DNA of 64,000 nt from Galbula dea (Eukaryota; Chordata; Aves; Piciformes; Galbulidae): NCBI GenBank assembly GCA_013399015.1, contig VWZX01009971.1, positions 1,171,623 to 1,235,622 of the forward strand, in the 5' to 3' direction. Shown here one piece after another: positions 11,501 to 25,506 of the stretch; the stretch's first letter is position 1, and each line of letters opens with the position of its first letter. Both the position numbers and the translations under genes were made by a program. The notes under the pieces are model-generated. The model searched no databases. It was not told the DNA's origin and saw only the letters and a list, made by a program, of their open reading frames with translations.

Positions 11501-14500
11501 CATAACATTCCCACTTAAGAGTTCTATCACATATATGCCTACAGACAAATAGGGGCGGGGTTACAACGGAGATCTGAAAGAGGATCCACATACATGCTAA
11601 AGGTGAATATGCCTCCCATTCCACTTAGCTATTGTATACATTAGAAATACAAAGAGGAGTCAAAACACAGCATGATTTTCTTTTCTTTTGAATATGTGTT
11701 GATAGGACTGATTCTGCTTGACTCGCTGTCAATGAAACAAATTGCCCATGACTTCAATGATTCAGGATCAAGACCCAAAAATGTACTCCAAGGAGAATTC
11801 CAAAAAGCCATTTGAGAAAATTCTGTATCATTTAAACACAGAAGTTATTATAGAATATAAGTAAGGACCATGAGCAATCTGATAGAGCTTACTGCACGAA
11901 GCAGATAGAATATGTATGAGTGAAGACTGCACAGATCCCTACTTTCTGGAGTCACAGAAACTAGAAATGGAAAACTTTCTTACCCTTGCTGCTGCTGCTG
12001 AATGGCTAATAAGCCAGCTACTTAGCTCTCAGGAAACCAGCTGAGGAGGAGAGAATTTGGCCACCCTGCTGATCTCTCTGTATTCTGTCCTGCAGGATTT
12101 TGACCTGTGCACATTCCTGCACTATAGAATCCATCTGCTGTCATGTGTGTGCCTTGCCAGCCCTGCCCCACACAGCCACAGACAAAGTTGGAGCTGAGCT
12201 TTGAACAGGATATATTTTGTAAAACTCAGAAAACAACACTATTGTAATATGGGCTGCACATAAATAAGTGAAAATGAAAGAATGTAGAAAGTAAACTTTT
12301 ATCTTTACCACAGACTTAGAAATTGCATAAACATGTTATATTTTCTTCCATATGAATATCACATTCTGGTATTTATGTTGCAACTAGCCAGACAACATTT
12401 GCTAATAACAGCTACTTTTAATACAACATACCAAACTGCTTAACCCCTTGGCTTGGCGGGCAGTTTAGAAGCTCCTACTGTGATGTTTTTGTTCTCACAT
12501 ATGCGCCAGTAAAGGCTGTCATGCTCCTCATTAAATAAACAGACATACATGCCAATTAATAATTTAATTTACAGGGAGAATCTTGACATAGAGCTAGGAG
12601 GTGAATTGTTAGCACCTCCTGAATTGTCTCTTCTTAAAATAGCAAGAAAACAGGTTTGAGTCCCACCTTCCAAAGTTATGCCACTGTAATGACATCAGAA
12701 CACTGGCAAATTGTTAGTTCTGTATTTTACTGCCTTAGCAAAAAGTTGTCTATTTCTATGCAGAGGCATATAAATAAAGTCATGAGTTTTAAAATAAAGC
12801 CCTACCTTTCGATTCTGCAAGTACCCAATTTTTTTATAATTCCAAATTTTGTCAGGATTCTGTTTGACATCTATATTTGAAGCAGGATTACCTTTATAGC
12901 TTTTTATTTGGATGAATATAATTTTTTAAAAATCCAAACATAATATTACTGCTACTAGTTTGAAAAGCATTTTTTCCCCTCAAATATTCACCTGAATATG
13001 TAAATGTGCTTCTATTTTTCTGTTATTTCCTAACAGCATAGAACAATTCTGACATCTATTTTGGGAAGAGTCCCTTGAAATTCAAACAATCCTTTAGGAA
13101 GGGACATATATCTCTTCTTGAAGCAAACAGCATCAAAAAATTTCTCCATGAGAAGCAGATACACAAATGGCTTTAATGGAAATATCTGGATCATTTCCTC
13201 ACTTCTAATTGGGGCATAACATTGCCAAGTCTCCCTGCATAACATTCCTGTTATCTTGCCTTTCTTCCTCATCTCCTCAAAGAGAACTTTGTCAAGGCTT
13301 CCACTGCGCGTCTTGACTTCTGTCATCCTTCTTTTACTGTCCCACAAACAACAACTACCTTGTCTATTTATTCAAAAATAGTATTAAAATGATGCATTTC
13401 CTGGGTCAGTACCCAATAATATCTTTACTGCTACTTTCTTTCTGTTACCCCTTTCTTACTGAATTGGGTATAAGATAATTTTTCCAAGTACTATCTTACC
13501 TATTCGCTCTATATAGGAATATTGATCTTCTACTCCTGTTCCATAAATCATAGCACTTTGATACAGCAAAATTGTCCAGGTAAAACACTACGCAATTTTA
13601 CTTGTTTTACTTCATGCACAGCAGCTTTCCCCAAGCATCCACAAAGCAATCTTCCATCTTTACTTCGAATTCCTAGTTAAAAGTGCCCTGTACTAATGGT
13701 CTTACAATAAAATCCACAACAGATGGAGAGTTGAACTGATATCTAAAGAGAAGTGATTTCTGCAATAAACTTTTCTGCTTAAGATCACTGAGAGGATATG
13801 GCCTTCTCAAGAAATAAAGAACTACTCTAGGGAGTAGTCCTTTTAAGCTTATGGACCACTGAAGAAATAGTTGGCTATGGGTGTATAATTTCAAGCAGTA
13901 CACATCTTCGTACAAATTCTGTATTGATAAAGGAGGTACAAATTTGCAGTGGTACTACATTCCTTCTGCTTTCATCTCATTTTTTTTCTCTCTGCTGTAG
14001 CTCCATGGAAAGAAAAGTTGTGAGCTACCCATGATTTCAAACGTTGTTTTCAAACCTTGTATCCACATAAGAGAGCTACACCTTTTGATTTAAAGTCATC
14101 TTTTGACTGACAAGGTCTGCACATTGGTTCCTTTAGCTGAGGCTGTACTGATAGCATAAAACTTCTAGAAGGAAAAAGATCTAGAAAAGCATCTTTGAAT
14201 CTTTTCTGTCCTAGAGTTCTTTTCATTACCTGTAATTATAGGCAAGCAGCAAGGCTTCTAGTTTAAAAGCAAAGAAACAATGGAACATTTACTTTAGGCA
14301 TATTCCTATCTCTCTTCCTCAGCTCTTGATGGCTACTATCACTTACAGCATTCACATCATGCAATGCTCATAATGTCCCTACCTTTCTGGATTCTCTTTC
14401 CACATCAGTACTCCCATTGTTGCCCCTATCCAAAGTAGCAATTGCTGTAATTTTACAGTGAGATCAACTAGTATAGGAATGAAGCTCAAGGATAGGTTAG

Positions 14501-15475
14501 TATCAACATGTAGTCATTTAGAGTATTCAAGAAAGTGCCCATGTCAAATTGGTAAGTACTTTTTTTAATACAGAAGTAAATGGACCCCTAGTGCATTGGC
14601 TTTTCAAAGCACATCTAGAACAACCAAAAGAATAGAATTTAAAAAAAAAAATTAAAAATCCATAGAATATAATCCTTTAATAAAGAACATGATAAAAGCT
14701 GAAAACATTCACAACTTCCATAGATACTATAAAAGTTATTGTAAATACCAAACTCTGCCCTCAATTACATCCAAGCAAAATCAGATCAAATTTTATTTGT
14801 GGGTAACCACTACATGCTGCCCACTGGAAAAGCAATTCTCTTCTGTTTCAGTGATCTGTTTAGTTTTGCTCTGAAAAAGTGAATTTACAGGAGAGAAGCA
14901 CTATTTGCTCATTTTCTGTACAGAGTCTGATTTTACCAACAAAGTAATGTAACATGGAAGTGCGATTATTTAAACCAGCACTTCACTGCACAGAGGGCTG
15001 TTCAATGCACTGCTCTTGCCAGGCTTGTCACAATGACTGACATTTTCTAATATTGAACTGGAAATAATATGGATATTTAATACTGCAGAGTTTACATCAA
15101 GTAGAAGAAAAGTGCTATTGTTTATCAGCAATCTACTTCTGATGGCATATATCTATACAGACATAATTATTGCTGTGATGAAACACGATTATTGAATAAT
15201 GGAATGAACATATCTGTACAATACTTACAATGTTTCATTTAAGGTGATTTTAAAATCTCATCTATCCCTATTCTTAATCATTTTCTACATTTTCCACTTG
15301 AATTTTGACTAAAATTTACCTTTTAGATCTATTATGCCACTCATGAATTTTTTACAATATCCATCTGTGCATTGCAATCTCTATTCTCCATGGCTCCACA
15401 TTGTTTTGGCTAACTAACAGCCCCATATGTTGTCTTAATGTATTTCTGCACAATGTTTGTGCTTTTGGAAAAGAG

Positions 15476-15533
15476 AAGAAAAAAAACCCAACAACAAAAA
15501 CCACCAACCCCAACAAACCAAAAAACCACAGGG
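15476..15533. repeat. A/C-rich low-complexity tract
   Basis: This is an AACAA/CCAAC-type stretch with very few G or T. It has no coding value. Confidence 0.85.
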
Positions 15534-15933
15534 AAAAACCACAGGCCTAAATAAGCTATAAGGAGCATCCACATACAGTTAGACTGTCTTTACTGAGTCT
15601 GGAGACATTATGATTCTCCTGCGACAAGCAGCATTTGTCTTCATTTTGTCTGACTGTCCTCATGTGTTATTATTAGTGGCTGTCAGGCAGCAGCAGAAAA
15701 AAAATAGCATCACTTGACTAAGAAGTTCAATGCATAAATGCAATAACTACACACTGGTAGCTGAGGAGAGGATGTCTGTTAAGATGGTCTAAATGCAAAC
15801 CCCCTCCTTTAATTACATTTTAAAGCAAAACCCCCACATATCTGGCAAAACATAACCAACCCTCCTCCCTTCTGCTTGCATAGCTAAATTAGGAACTAAT
15901 TATAAATACAACTTATAGCATCTGAAGAAGTTG

Positions 15934-15959
15934 CTTTCAGAATGTCCTTTCAGAATGTC
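15934..15959. repeat. 13-bp perfect tandem duplication
   Basis: CTTTCAGAATGTC occurs twice head to tail (15934-15946 and 15947-15959). It is a simple local duplication in non-coding sequence. Confidence 0.9.
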
Positions 15960-18639
15960 AGTTTAGTTTAATAGCAAGAAAACAAATCTGTTGGAATATT
16001 CACATCCAGTCATGTTTTTCTGATAACGTTGATAAATATGAACATTTGAGTTCCTTATCATACAGAAAGTTCACACTGAAATGTATAGGGCACTTTTAAA
16101 GCCCAATGCACAAAACATAGCCTCTGGTTCTGAGGTCCTTTAAATGATGTTTCTTTATCATAAATTTTTCAGTTGTAACATAGAGTAAGTAGTAATATTA
16201 AACAGAGTTTCTTCTATATAGCATAAAAAAGCGCATCCAGAAATTTATGCTGTAAGAATGAGAAACCATAGGCTATCGACCTGAGATATGTGCAAACTGT
16301 TTAAAAGCAGATGTGTATGATATTCTTACCTTTAAAGTGATAAGTTATTTCTCTAAGAGTACAGACTGTCTTTTTTTATAGGACAACCAATAAAAAAAAT
16401 AATCTGTGGAGTGCCCTAACAAACTGATATCTCATGAAATATTTCATAAGAACATTGCATCATAACAACTTATTTAACTAACTTATTTTGCTTAAGGATT
16501 AATGATCAAATGAGTGCCATTACAAAGAACATTTTACTTTCAGCAATTAAAAACAAAACAAAACTCCAAACCAGTGGTGAAATGGGGTCCTGCTGCAAAG
16601 ACAGAATTTCTATTTACTTCGGTTGAACACCTTCTATTTCAAGAAAGCAGGCAAATAAATTATATTGGGAATCAAAACGAAATAATGTGCAGCAGACATT
16701 TCTGACAACAGTTTCCCATGAGCAGCCCTTCAATGACACACAGAGCTCCCAGGAATTATACCAGTAGCTAAAAGATCTGGTGGCAGATCACCGGTTCATA
16801 TTAGCTACGAAAAGATGCTTAGGACTCACTGCTACTTCTGTTTGACTGTTTTTCTTCTAGGTCTGTGGATAACTACCAAGTTTCTATTTCCAAAAATCAA
16901 CCTTCACTTTTTGCTGTTTTCATTTAAAGGAGAAAAGTAGTAAAAGGCTTCCAAAATTTCACACTCTAGAATATCCAGAGGTGTGAGTTGAAAAGGGAGC
17001 TCTAGCTTACAGTTTTGCCATCAGAGGTTTAATCACTGGATTTTCTAATCTTGGTAAATGTTATACAAAGTTCAACGTGACAGCAACTCACTGCCCTTCC
17101 CTTACACATCACAAAAAGCTGTTCATTTTCACAAAGTACATATGCTAAATGGAAGTGCACTGCAAAACTGATGCAGCCAGAAACTGAATGATTTGCTCAG
17201 GAAACACAAGAAGTCTGACTAAAGCCAAAATAGAACAAACTAAATTCCTGAATCTTGATCCAGTTTTTTAAGTACAAAGTGGTGGAACACCAGACATGCT
17301 GAAGAGTTAGGCATAAGTTTAACTTCATGAATCAGGAAGTGGGAGCACATTTTTCTCCTATTATCACAGCAAACACTAAAGCTGGGGCAAGAGAAAAGGG
17401 AAAGCAGGCAAAACCGTGTTGGGCTGGATAGTGCTTGGCCTGTTTTCAGTAGAATGATGAAATTATTTCCAAAAGTAAAATATGTATGATTGCTGTTGAT
17501 ACAGAATTGAGACAGAATACCTTGACCCACATATTTTGTGTTTTAGCTGTGCTGACAAAAGTTTTATTTATCTTACAGAAGAAAAAAAAGTTTCAACAAA
17601 ATAAATGAGAAACAGCCATGGAATCCTACATGGCCATATTTACAGAGTTATTTTTTTGAACCACACTGAGGTAATTGCACAAGATTATACTACACAAAGC
17701 CATAAAGCTGTATCCAATCTTTAACAGAAGCAGCCTCTTTGTGTCATGTACAGGAGACAGCAACAATCACATTCTTATTTCCTATTTACAGAAATGCCCT
17801 TGCGTTCTTTGTTTTTCCTTCCTGATACCACACAAACCACTGTACTCAAGAGAAAGATCAATACAGACTTAAAAATTAAGGAGAAAGTGGTTTGTCACTT
17901 TTGGGCTAGCACAGTCAAAAGGGAAAACTATTTAAACTGACAGAAAAGTTGAGGAAGTGTACAGAATTAAAAACTAAATTAATCTCCACCTAATGATCAA
18001 GAATGTCCTGCAAGATAAGATACCAAGACTCAAACTGCGTTTCAAATTCCTAAAAACTGGATAGCATAGAGGTGTACTAACCTCTTTTGGGTTTCTCTTC
18101 TGTTAGGCAACCCCTTGCTTCAGTTCATTCTGGAATATGTTTGGATGAACCAAATGGGTTTAGCCTTTCCTTCCTGTGGCTACAGGTGGTATAACTGGTA
18201 CACTTCTATCAGTTAAACAGCCTATGCCTTTATTCTCCAGGACATAAACAGCTTTGTTCTGTGTTCTTCCACACAGTTTTAATGTGAGTTTATGGGGTTT
18301 TCAGACTTGGTTCATCCCTCCATAATTCAGTAGCTGTTCACAATTAAATGCTTGGGCACTGTTACTTCTCATCAATGGGATTTCATTCCTGTAACGTTTG
18401 AAAATTGGGTTTCACCTACTCTTGTTCTATAATAAAAGTGTTTGCACATGGAGACATTCAGGAGCAATTAGTATGGAACATATCCATGTGCAGACAAGTA
18501 ATGTAGCATCACAGCCTAAAAAGAAAGCTCTTCCTGCAACATTTAGGACCGCTGCCAGACAGTTAGCTGCTCCATAGCAAGTACCGACAAGAAACCCACG
18601 AGTCACATTTGTTATATTGTAAAAACAAAAAATAGTTCA

Positions 18640-18900
18640 CAGGAATGTATGTCTTGTTATAATTTTTTAATTGCTTAGGCTTGCAGAGTCTTCTGAAACA
18701 CATACAAGCAGCAATGGGTTAATCAGTTCATGAATATGCATGAACAAGTTATTGCCTTTTTAAAAAATTTGTTTCTCTACAATGATACTTGCCTGCAACA
18801 GTAGCAGAAAAAGGGACTTGCATCTCACAACTCGATCTATTCTCCAGTCGATTAATATATGAACTACATAACAAAGCAATTTAAACTATTTGATGTTATT
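18640..18900. promoter_or_regulatory. Candidate regulatory block with inverted repeat
   Basis: This is a repeat-free stretch with a perfect 7-bp inverted repeat, GTTCATG (18726-18732) and CATGAAC (18739-18745), around a 6-base centre that includes ATATG. Homeodomain-type cores (TTAATTG, GGTTAATC, CGATTAATA) lie on both sides. It could be a conserved non-coding element. There is no direct evidence beyond motif density. Confidence 0.25.
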
Positions 18901-21041
18901 CAATCTATTTTGCTCCCTTTTTTTCTAGCAGTAGTGGATTTTGTATTGGATCTGACTGAGATCTAGAGGGTGCAGAAGCATGTGGCTTCATCTTGAGTGC
19001 ACACCTAGAAGAGACATTCTCCAAATTCCAGCACACCCCCCCACCACCCTCATTTTCACGAGGCCTTGCAGTGGACTGCCGTATCACAGTCAAACATGTT
19101 CTTTTCTGAAGGGAGCACTCAGCATTTCAAGTTAAGCCAGCAAGCAGCTCTAATATATTCTTCCATATTGCAGAAGAGGTTGCACTTACTGTCTGACAGA
19201 GTACAATACTTTTCCAACTCCTCAATCACTTAAGTATTGCATAGTAAAAATCTCATACTCCTTTGTTAAAGAGCTGGAAAGAAATCTCAATAGCATAACC
19301 CTGTGAGAGTCTTTGGATTTCTTTTTTTAATCTGCATGATTTATTTTAGTCACTGAGAAGGGCAAAGAGCATCAAAAAATTTAAAGCACTTTTACATTAA
19401 TACTAATTCACAGATATTCTTAAATTCTTTATCATTGGTCTCCTATCTTCCCTCTACTTGTTCCTTCTCATTCAGTATTTTTTATTTTTTTCTATACCCA
19501 TTCAGAAATGTACAGACCAGGTTCCTTTGGAGTTAACTAAGTATAGTTATGCTACAATTCATGCTATTTTCACATGGATTCAAACCACTTTTCATTATAA
19601 TCTGTACTATTTTAAAATACTTCTAGAAATTCTCTTCTGTCTTTATACTTTCAACATTGTGCCTTTGCTTTTCTTCACAATTCTTAAAAATTACCCAGAT
19701 CTTTGGATTTTATGTTTAGGCTGAGCATATAGAACCATGTTTTCTGTTGACTAAGAATTTCTGAAGGCCAAGATGACTGGGTGGGGCCAGGAAATGCATG
19801 CCTAAGAGCCTCCAATGGCATCTGGGCCAAACATTGTATCAGGCTCTCACTATGTTGTCACCACATCACAGTGCTAAGCAGAGGCCACTCTTAGATGTTT
19901 TGGAGAAGAAAAGGAAGAAATTTAGGGGTAGGTCCTGTATTAGAGAAATTGCTGAGCATTAAGGGTTGCTAAGACACTCTAATGTTTCAAACTGCAAAAT
20001 GTCAGAATCAGCCAGATAAAGTTATCTAACATTCACCTTTCAGAAGCAGCATTTAAGTACAGGAAACTTTCAAAAAGCAACATCAACCCCATGTGACAGG
20101 TTACCATTTCAAGAATAAGCCTTAGTGGACACATGCTCACCTGAGAATGAAGTTCCAGAAGAACAGCTCTACACTGAAAGACTCCTAGGACTCTGGAAGA
20201 AGCTGCAGGTGGGCAAAATACAGTTCCCAGTGCCTTGGAATTGACATCAGCTGACCTTTTTACAGGGGTGTGAACGCAAACAACAGAATCCCACATGTGC
20301 CAGCAATGTGGCAAATGAGAAAGATGCACAAAGGCTGGGAAATCTCCTTACAGGAATTACCCTAAGCTATTTTTCAGTTGCACAAATGTCAACTTACATT
20401 CTGATTAAACGAAAGTCTACATAAGGAGAGACAATTACTCAAGTCAGAGCTCAAAAAAGTACTAAGCATAAATTTAGAAAGACCTAGGGTGAATTACCTG
20501 CCTTGCCACAAAACAATGAGCAGAGCTATAGGCAGTTGAGCTTTGTGAATGACACAGGTCTGAGAACCTGGGAAATCTCTCTCTGACACGATGAAACTTT
20601 CCAAGCACTACACAAATATGACCAAAGAGGCACATAAACCTTTCCCTCTTTCACTTTTTAGAACAAGTCTATATTCAAACTCGAAATGTAACAGAAACAA
20701 GTACACATGAGCTGAAATGCCATCGGTCACAAAGTTCACAGGCAACAGCAAACAAAACAAAGCCCACCCTCAGTTCCACATAAGAAAAAAACATCTCATC
20801 CTGAAAGTTCTTATTTTTGGCATGCAATGAAAACAGACTTCCAGAGTATAAATATGAGACAATTATTTCATCAAGAAATATATCAGATTTAGCTACTGAT
20901 CTGGGAAGATTGTTTTAGAACAGATGAACAGAGATCACTTTGAACTAGAAAACAGATTAAAGATTAAATACAGTACCAACAGTGACATGTATATTTGGAC
21001 CTCAGCTTATATGGATTTATTAAGAGCCACTGCCAAATAAA
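18901..21041. other. Plain intronic sequence
   Basis: Nothing was recognised. The minus-strand frame at 20033-20329 (98 codons) matches no family I know. Confidence 0.65.
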
Positions 21042-21139
21042 TCACAGACTCACAGAATGTTAGGAGCTGGAAGGGACTTCGAAAGATCATCTAGTCCAAC
21101 CTCCCTGCCAGAGCAAGATTCCCTAGAGCAGGGCGCACT
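21042..21139 (-). mobile_element. CR1 LINE 3' tip
   Basis: This is a fragment of about 98 bp that holds only the CR1 3' UTR and the end of the coding region on the minus strand: CTAGGGAATCTTGCTCTGGC, then GGACTAGATGATCTTTCGAA and the terminal octamers. It is very short, as is common for CR1 with its severe 5' truncation. Its 3' UTR is a close match to the SINE tails. Confidence 0.9.
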
Positions 21140-24100
21140 TCCCATGACTTATTTCTAGGATTATTATTCAGTTTAGTTTTTGAGACTCTAGGTGTTCATT
21201 TTATTTACGTAGTGCATATGAGGAATAGTGTGCTTATCTAAACTCAGCTGAGTACCCATACAAGAGATGATCTCCTATAGCTGTCCGAGAACCCCAAGTT
21301 ATCGATAACTCAGAAACAACTGTCACCGTAGCATTTGACGAATAGACATCCTGATCCAAGAAATTTACAGAAGCGAAGCTAATGATTTCTCTGTGTGTAA
21401 ACTCTCTCTGTGCATAGCATCACAGTGTAGTAAGTGAAGTAAAGAGGAGGAGAATCACAACCCTTTGTGAAATGTTTCAAGCAAACACTGAAGTATCAGG
21501 AATTTGAGCTGACTTGAGAGTCATGTAAATAGTGTCAGCTTATAAAAACAAGGTGATTCCCTGGATAGGAGAATACCCACACAGCCAAAGCTCCCATGCG
21601 TATGTAAACATTCTGTGTAAATATTTGGTTGAAGGTTTCACTGCAGTAAGCTTTTGCTGTCCAAGAGTGTGGGCGTTGTCTAGAAACCTGAGATCAGGAA
21701 TGACATGATCTCATTCCCATTACTAAGATAACTGCATTTGATGAATGCCTCAGGGAAATTGAAATGATCCTGGCAGAGGATAAAACAAGGGATTCAAATG
21801 TGCTCTTTAACTGGTGATCTGGACTTCGAAAATGAAGTCCCCTCTGATTTCAAATAGACTTCTAAAATACCAAAGAGGAGCTGACAGAAATAAGAGAGTT
21901 CAAGAAACCACAGATGCAGTTTGTATGAAGCTAGTTAAGTCTGCATTTAGGACGTTTTTCATAGGATTCTATTTGCTTGCAACTTAGAGGCTTCTGCAGC
22001 TGAGGGTATGGGATTCTGTCATTTCACAGGAGTTAGAAACCATTAAAAGGAACAGAGACACCAGTTTGGATATTCATTCTGGAGCATTTCACATGAATTC
22101 CACAGGCCAAAGGTAAGGCACAGATCATAAAATAGTACAGCATGTGATGTTCTTATTAAGAGGTACACATTTTGAAGATTAGTTTCATTGCTTACAGGTT
22201 GTCACAGATTACAAGCATGTCTTTAATACAGAATGAAATGAGTTGTATTTTTAGAAGATTGTCTAATTGTCCTGGTTTCGTGCTATAAGGTGAAACTTAA
22301 AGGAGCACAGGGTGGCCTTTTGGTCAGACAATATAAGAGGCATGGTGCAATTAACAGGCAGACAGCAGAATCATGAACAGTGATTAAATTATGAAGAGTT
22401 TTTGTCCTAAACTGTTTAATCCTCAACATATCTTTCAGGACTAAGCATGCACTTAGGATTTATAATCAAGTGCTTGATGTTCGCACTGACTTACTTTCAG
22501 CCTTCCGACTTCAGCATTCTCTCTTCTGAAAGCAGCCACCAATGCTACCAATACTACGAGATCATCAGTCATTAAAACCAAATTATAAAACTTGAAGCTA
22601 GCAACAAAAAATGGTTGAGCTTGCAAAAAGATGGCTAGTCCCAGTGCAGAACACCGGATTTTTTTCCATTATTATTTTCAGAACTTGCTTTAGTCTTTGC
22701 CATTAGCTCCAAAAGCAGCAGGGGGTAGAGTTCCACTCAGAGACTACCAGAATAAGTGCCTATCCAATCTAAGATCTAGATTGTGTTAAGAGTTGAAAAA
22801 ACACTTCAAAAAAAGTGACTGAAAATTTTAGTTTGACAGTGTCAGATTACTCCAAACATGGTAGGTAATAAAAGAGCATTATGTCTTTATTAGAAAGCTT
22901 GACTAAAAATAATTTTTCAATTATTTAATATGCACTTGTATATGTTTGAAACCTAGAATGTCAGCATCCCCTAGTATCCAACTGCAGCCATGTTTCTGCT
23001 GATAGCCTCTACAGTACTAAGAAAGAACAGAGTACTATTTCTCACACCCTTATCTGTACTAGATATCACTTACACTAGGCTGACATAAGGATGGCTGTAC
23101 TTAAGTTCTAGAAAGGCTTTTGTAACTACTCTTTCAGTAGAGCACTTACAAGGCATCTCTACTCCCTCATCACAAAACAGCCATTACCAAGTAAAAGTAT
23201 TAAAAACATCATCAGAATGATTGACATTTAATCTGCAGAACTTCAGACAGGACTACAGTTCTGTTACTAGATATTACCAGAAAAACTTCCTCTTCATTCA
23301 GCTGTTTCAGTAGTTTGAGTATTATTACCAAAAGTATTAAACACTGACAAAAGGATGAATAAAAGTCATGTATCACAAAATACAGTTCCTTGTTCTCATT
23401 TGGACAGTTATAAACATGGGGTTTGGGCCAATGTATACCAAACACATTTTTCGTAGAAAGGACCGGAATGAGTTTCTTCACCGATGATGTGTTTAACCCT
23501 TTAGCTTGGGATTTACTCAGGCGTGATTCTGGCAGCCACTACTGAATGACGACTAGGCAACTTTTCCTCATCAAATAAATGCTTAATAACCAGAGGGCAC
23601 ATAAATGTTCAAGATCAGCCACTATTTGTCAGGACTAGCGAATGCACCTTTTTGTATGCTGAAAATCACTGCAGATACACAATAGAATACAAACATACTG
23701 CTGACCCAAACTCCCTGAATTAAATATTTTAGTAAAACTAAAGCTCTGGTTGATTGCAATTACATTTTGAAGTGTAAATCTCTGCCAGAGGCAGGCAGGA
23801 CACAGTGACAGCATTTTTTTCCTATCTCTTCTCTACAAGCAGGTGGAAGCGAGGTGAGTCTCTACATACTTCATTTTCTACCACTGACACAGGAAAAGTG
23901 ATCGCCGAGTGACATTTGGAGCTGGAACCAAGTGAACTATGACTCAACCCTTCCTGATTTCAGATTGAGCTGATTTCCAATCAGCCTCTGAAAGATCAGG
24001 CAACAGCAAATGCAGGAAGGAGCTATGGTTTGAGAGAATTAAATATAGTCTGGTATTGATTTAAAGAGAGAAGGATAGAATGCAACTGCAAGCAAAGGCT

Positions 24101-24654
24101 GCAAGAAAAAGTTGAGGATGTTAGTTGTATGCTGAGTTTCATATAGACTATAACAAACTAAGAATCTTAAAGGATTTAAGAAAACCCCACAAAACTGAGT
24201 AGCTGTTCTTCCCTATGCCTATGTCTATGGTATAACTGATCTCTAACTACAATCACCTTCAGATCTAGTTGTTCCTCCTTATCAAGCATGGACCACACTA
24301 CCATTTTTAAGGGACAGAGATAGTCTGTTTCCTTCTCACTTGTACGCAACAAAAGAACTAATATAGTTGAAGTGAGACTTCAAGTCCCTAAAAGCTACAA
24401 ACTGCCAGAGATAACATTGCTTGGGAAAAGCTGACCTTTCCCCTCCCTCAATGAACAATCTTAATGACACAAATTTTAATTACAGGACCATATAATAATT
24501 TTTCTACAGCAGCCCCCTGCGTTGCTTGAAGCCCAAGATAAATACTGCTTAGGGAAAGAGACGGCTCTTCAATATTTCTATCCTTAACATGCTATTACTG
24601 GCCCCTGTTTTATTTACTGCACACCATCAAATACCTGTAGTGAATGCAGAATTG
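21140..24654. other. Plain intronic sequence
   Basis: Apart from a 14-bp palindrome at 21297, nothing was recognised between the CR1 tip and the MIR-like element. Confidence 0.65.
21297..21310. repeat. 14-bp perfect palindrome
   Basis: AGTTATCGATAACT equals its own reverse complement. It is a single copy about 160 bases after the CR1 tip at 21042-21139. Confidence 0.85.
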
Positions 24655-24890
24655 TTTATTTCCTTATGGTGTTTCTAGAGTGCTCATCACCACAGAATCT
24701 TCATGCCTCGTAAACATTAATAAATTCATCTCCACTATGAGATGAGAGTGTTATTATCTCCATTTTACAGGTGGGGAAATCAAGACAAAGAGACTACCCA
24801 GAGGTCAAAAAGTTAATAGGGAGCACAGCCAGCACTGGAACACAGAACTGCATTACTTCTAAGTGTCTGGTCTAGAGAGTTACATGCAGT
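24655..24890 (-). mobile_element. Ancient MIR-like SINE
   Basis: On the minus strand the core reads ACCTGTAAAATGGAGATAAT, followed by AACACTCTCATCTCATAG and GATGAATTTATTAATG. This matches the MIR core (CCTCATCTGTAAAATGGGGA, then TAATAATA and CTCATAGGGTT) and its 3' flank. Upstream, a degraded tRNA-derived part is suggested by CCAGTGCTGGCTGTGC, where MIR has CCCGGCTCTGCCAC and TAGCTGTGTGACC. MIR-type SINEs were active in early amniotes, so copies this readable in a bird are old, which is why only the core is clear. Ends are approximate. Confidence 0.8.
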
Positions 24891-25506
24891 GTTCCACTAC
24901 TAGCACTTCCTAGGATGAACTCTCTCCTAGTGCAGCTGTGTATACTCTGATCTTTTCCATACCTACCTCTGCAACCTTGAACTGATGTCAAGGAATTAAA
25001 GAATGTACAATGTGTGGCCTCCTGCCAACATTTTAGTTTAAATAACACAGCATTGTATAAAAATCTGGCAGAAACATGGATCAAACTAAGGTCTCTGGTG
25101 TGAACTGAACTTCTATCATTCATGAGGACCAACCTTTTTCTTCCCAAAACTCCATCTTGTTTTTCTCCATGTAATTCTGTTACTAGAGAAAATAATGATA
25201 ATAATAATTTAAAAATCCTCTAAATGTGTTACATTCTACACAGCCACAACTGCTCTTCAGGAGCTTGTCTTTTCTGCATATTGAATAATGCAGAGAACTC
25301 AAGCACAAAACAGTGTGTGATCATGTGTTTGAAGACTTTATCATAAAACATACATTTAAGAGGAACAAATTAAGATTAGGCAGAAACCCATAAATCCAAT
25401 GCTGCTTTAGCTTCTGGTGATTGACTTTCTAAATCAGCTACTATTCTTTTAATAGTAGCTTCTAAGGTCGCTGGCCTTTTTATAGTAGGAAAAACGTAAA
25501 GCAAAT

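Larger units (their letters stand above)
8504..18639. other. Plain intronic sequence, 10 kb free of recognised transposons
   Basis: No CR1 or SINE end was seen in this stretch. The longest frame, 13030-13347 on the minus strand (105 codons), has no recognised family and is near the length chance allows. Only the A/C-rich tract near 15.5 kb and a small tandem duplication at 15934 stand out. Confidence 0.65.

Noticed and set aside
13030..13347. A 105-codon minus-strand frame
   Set aside because: No recognised family, no splice-site pair, no adjacent frames suggesting decay. The length is near chance for 64 kb.
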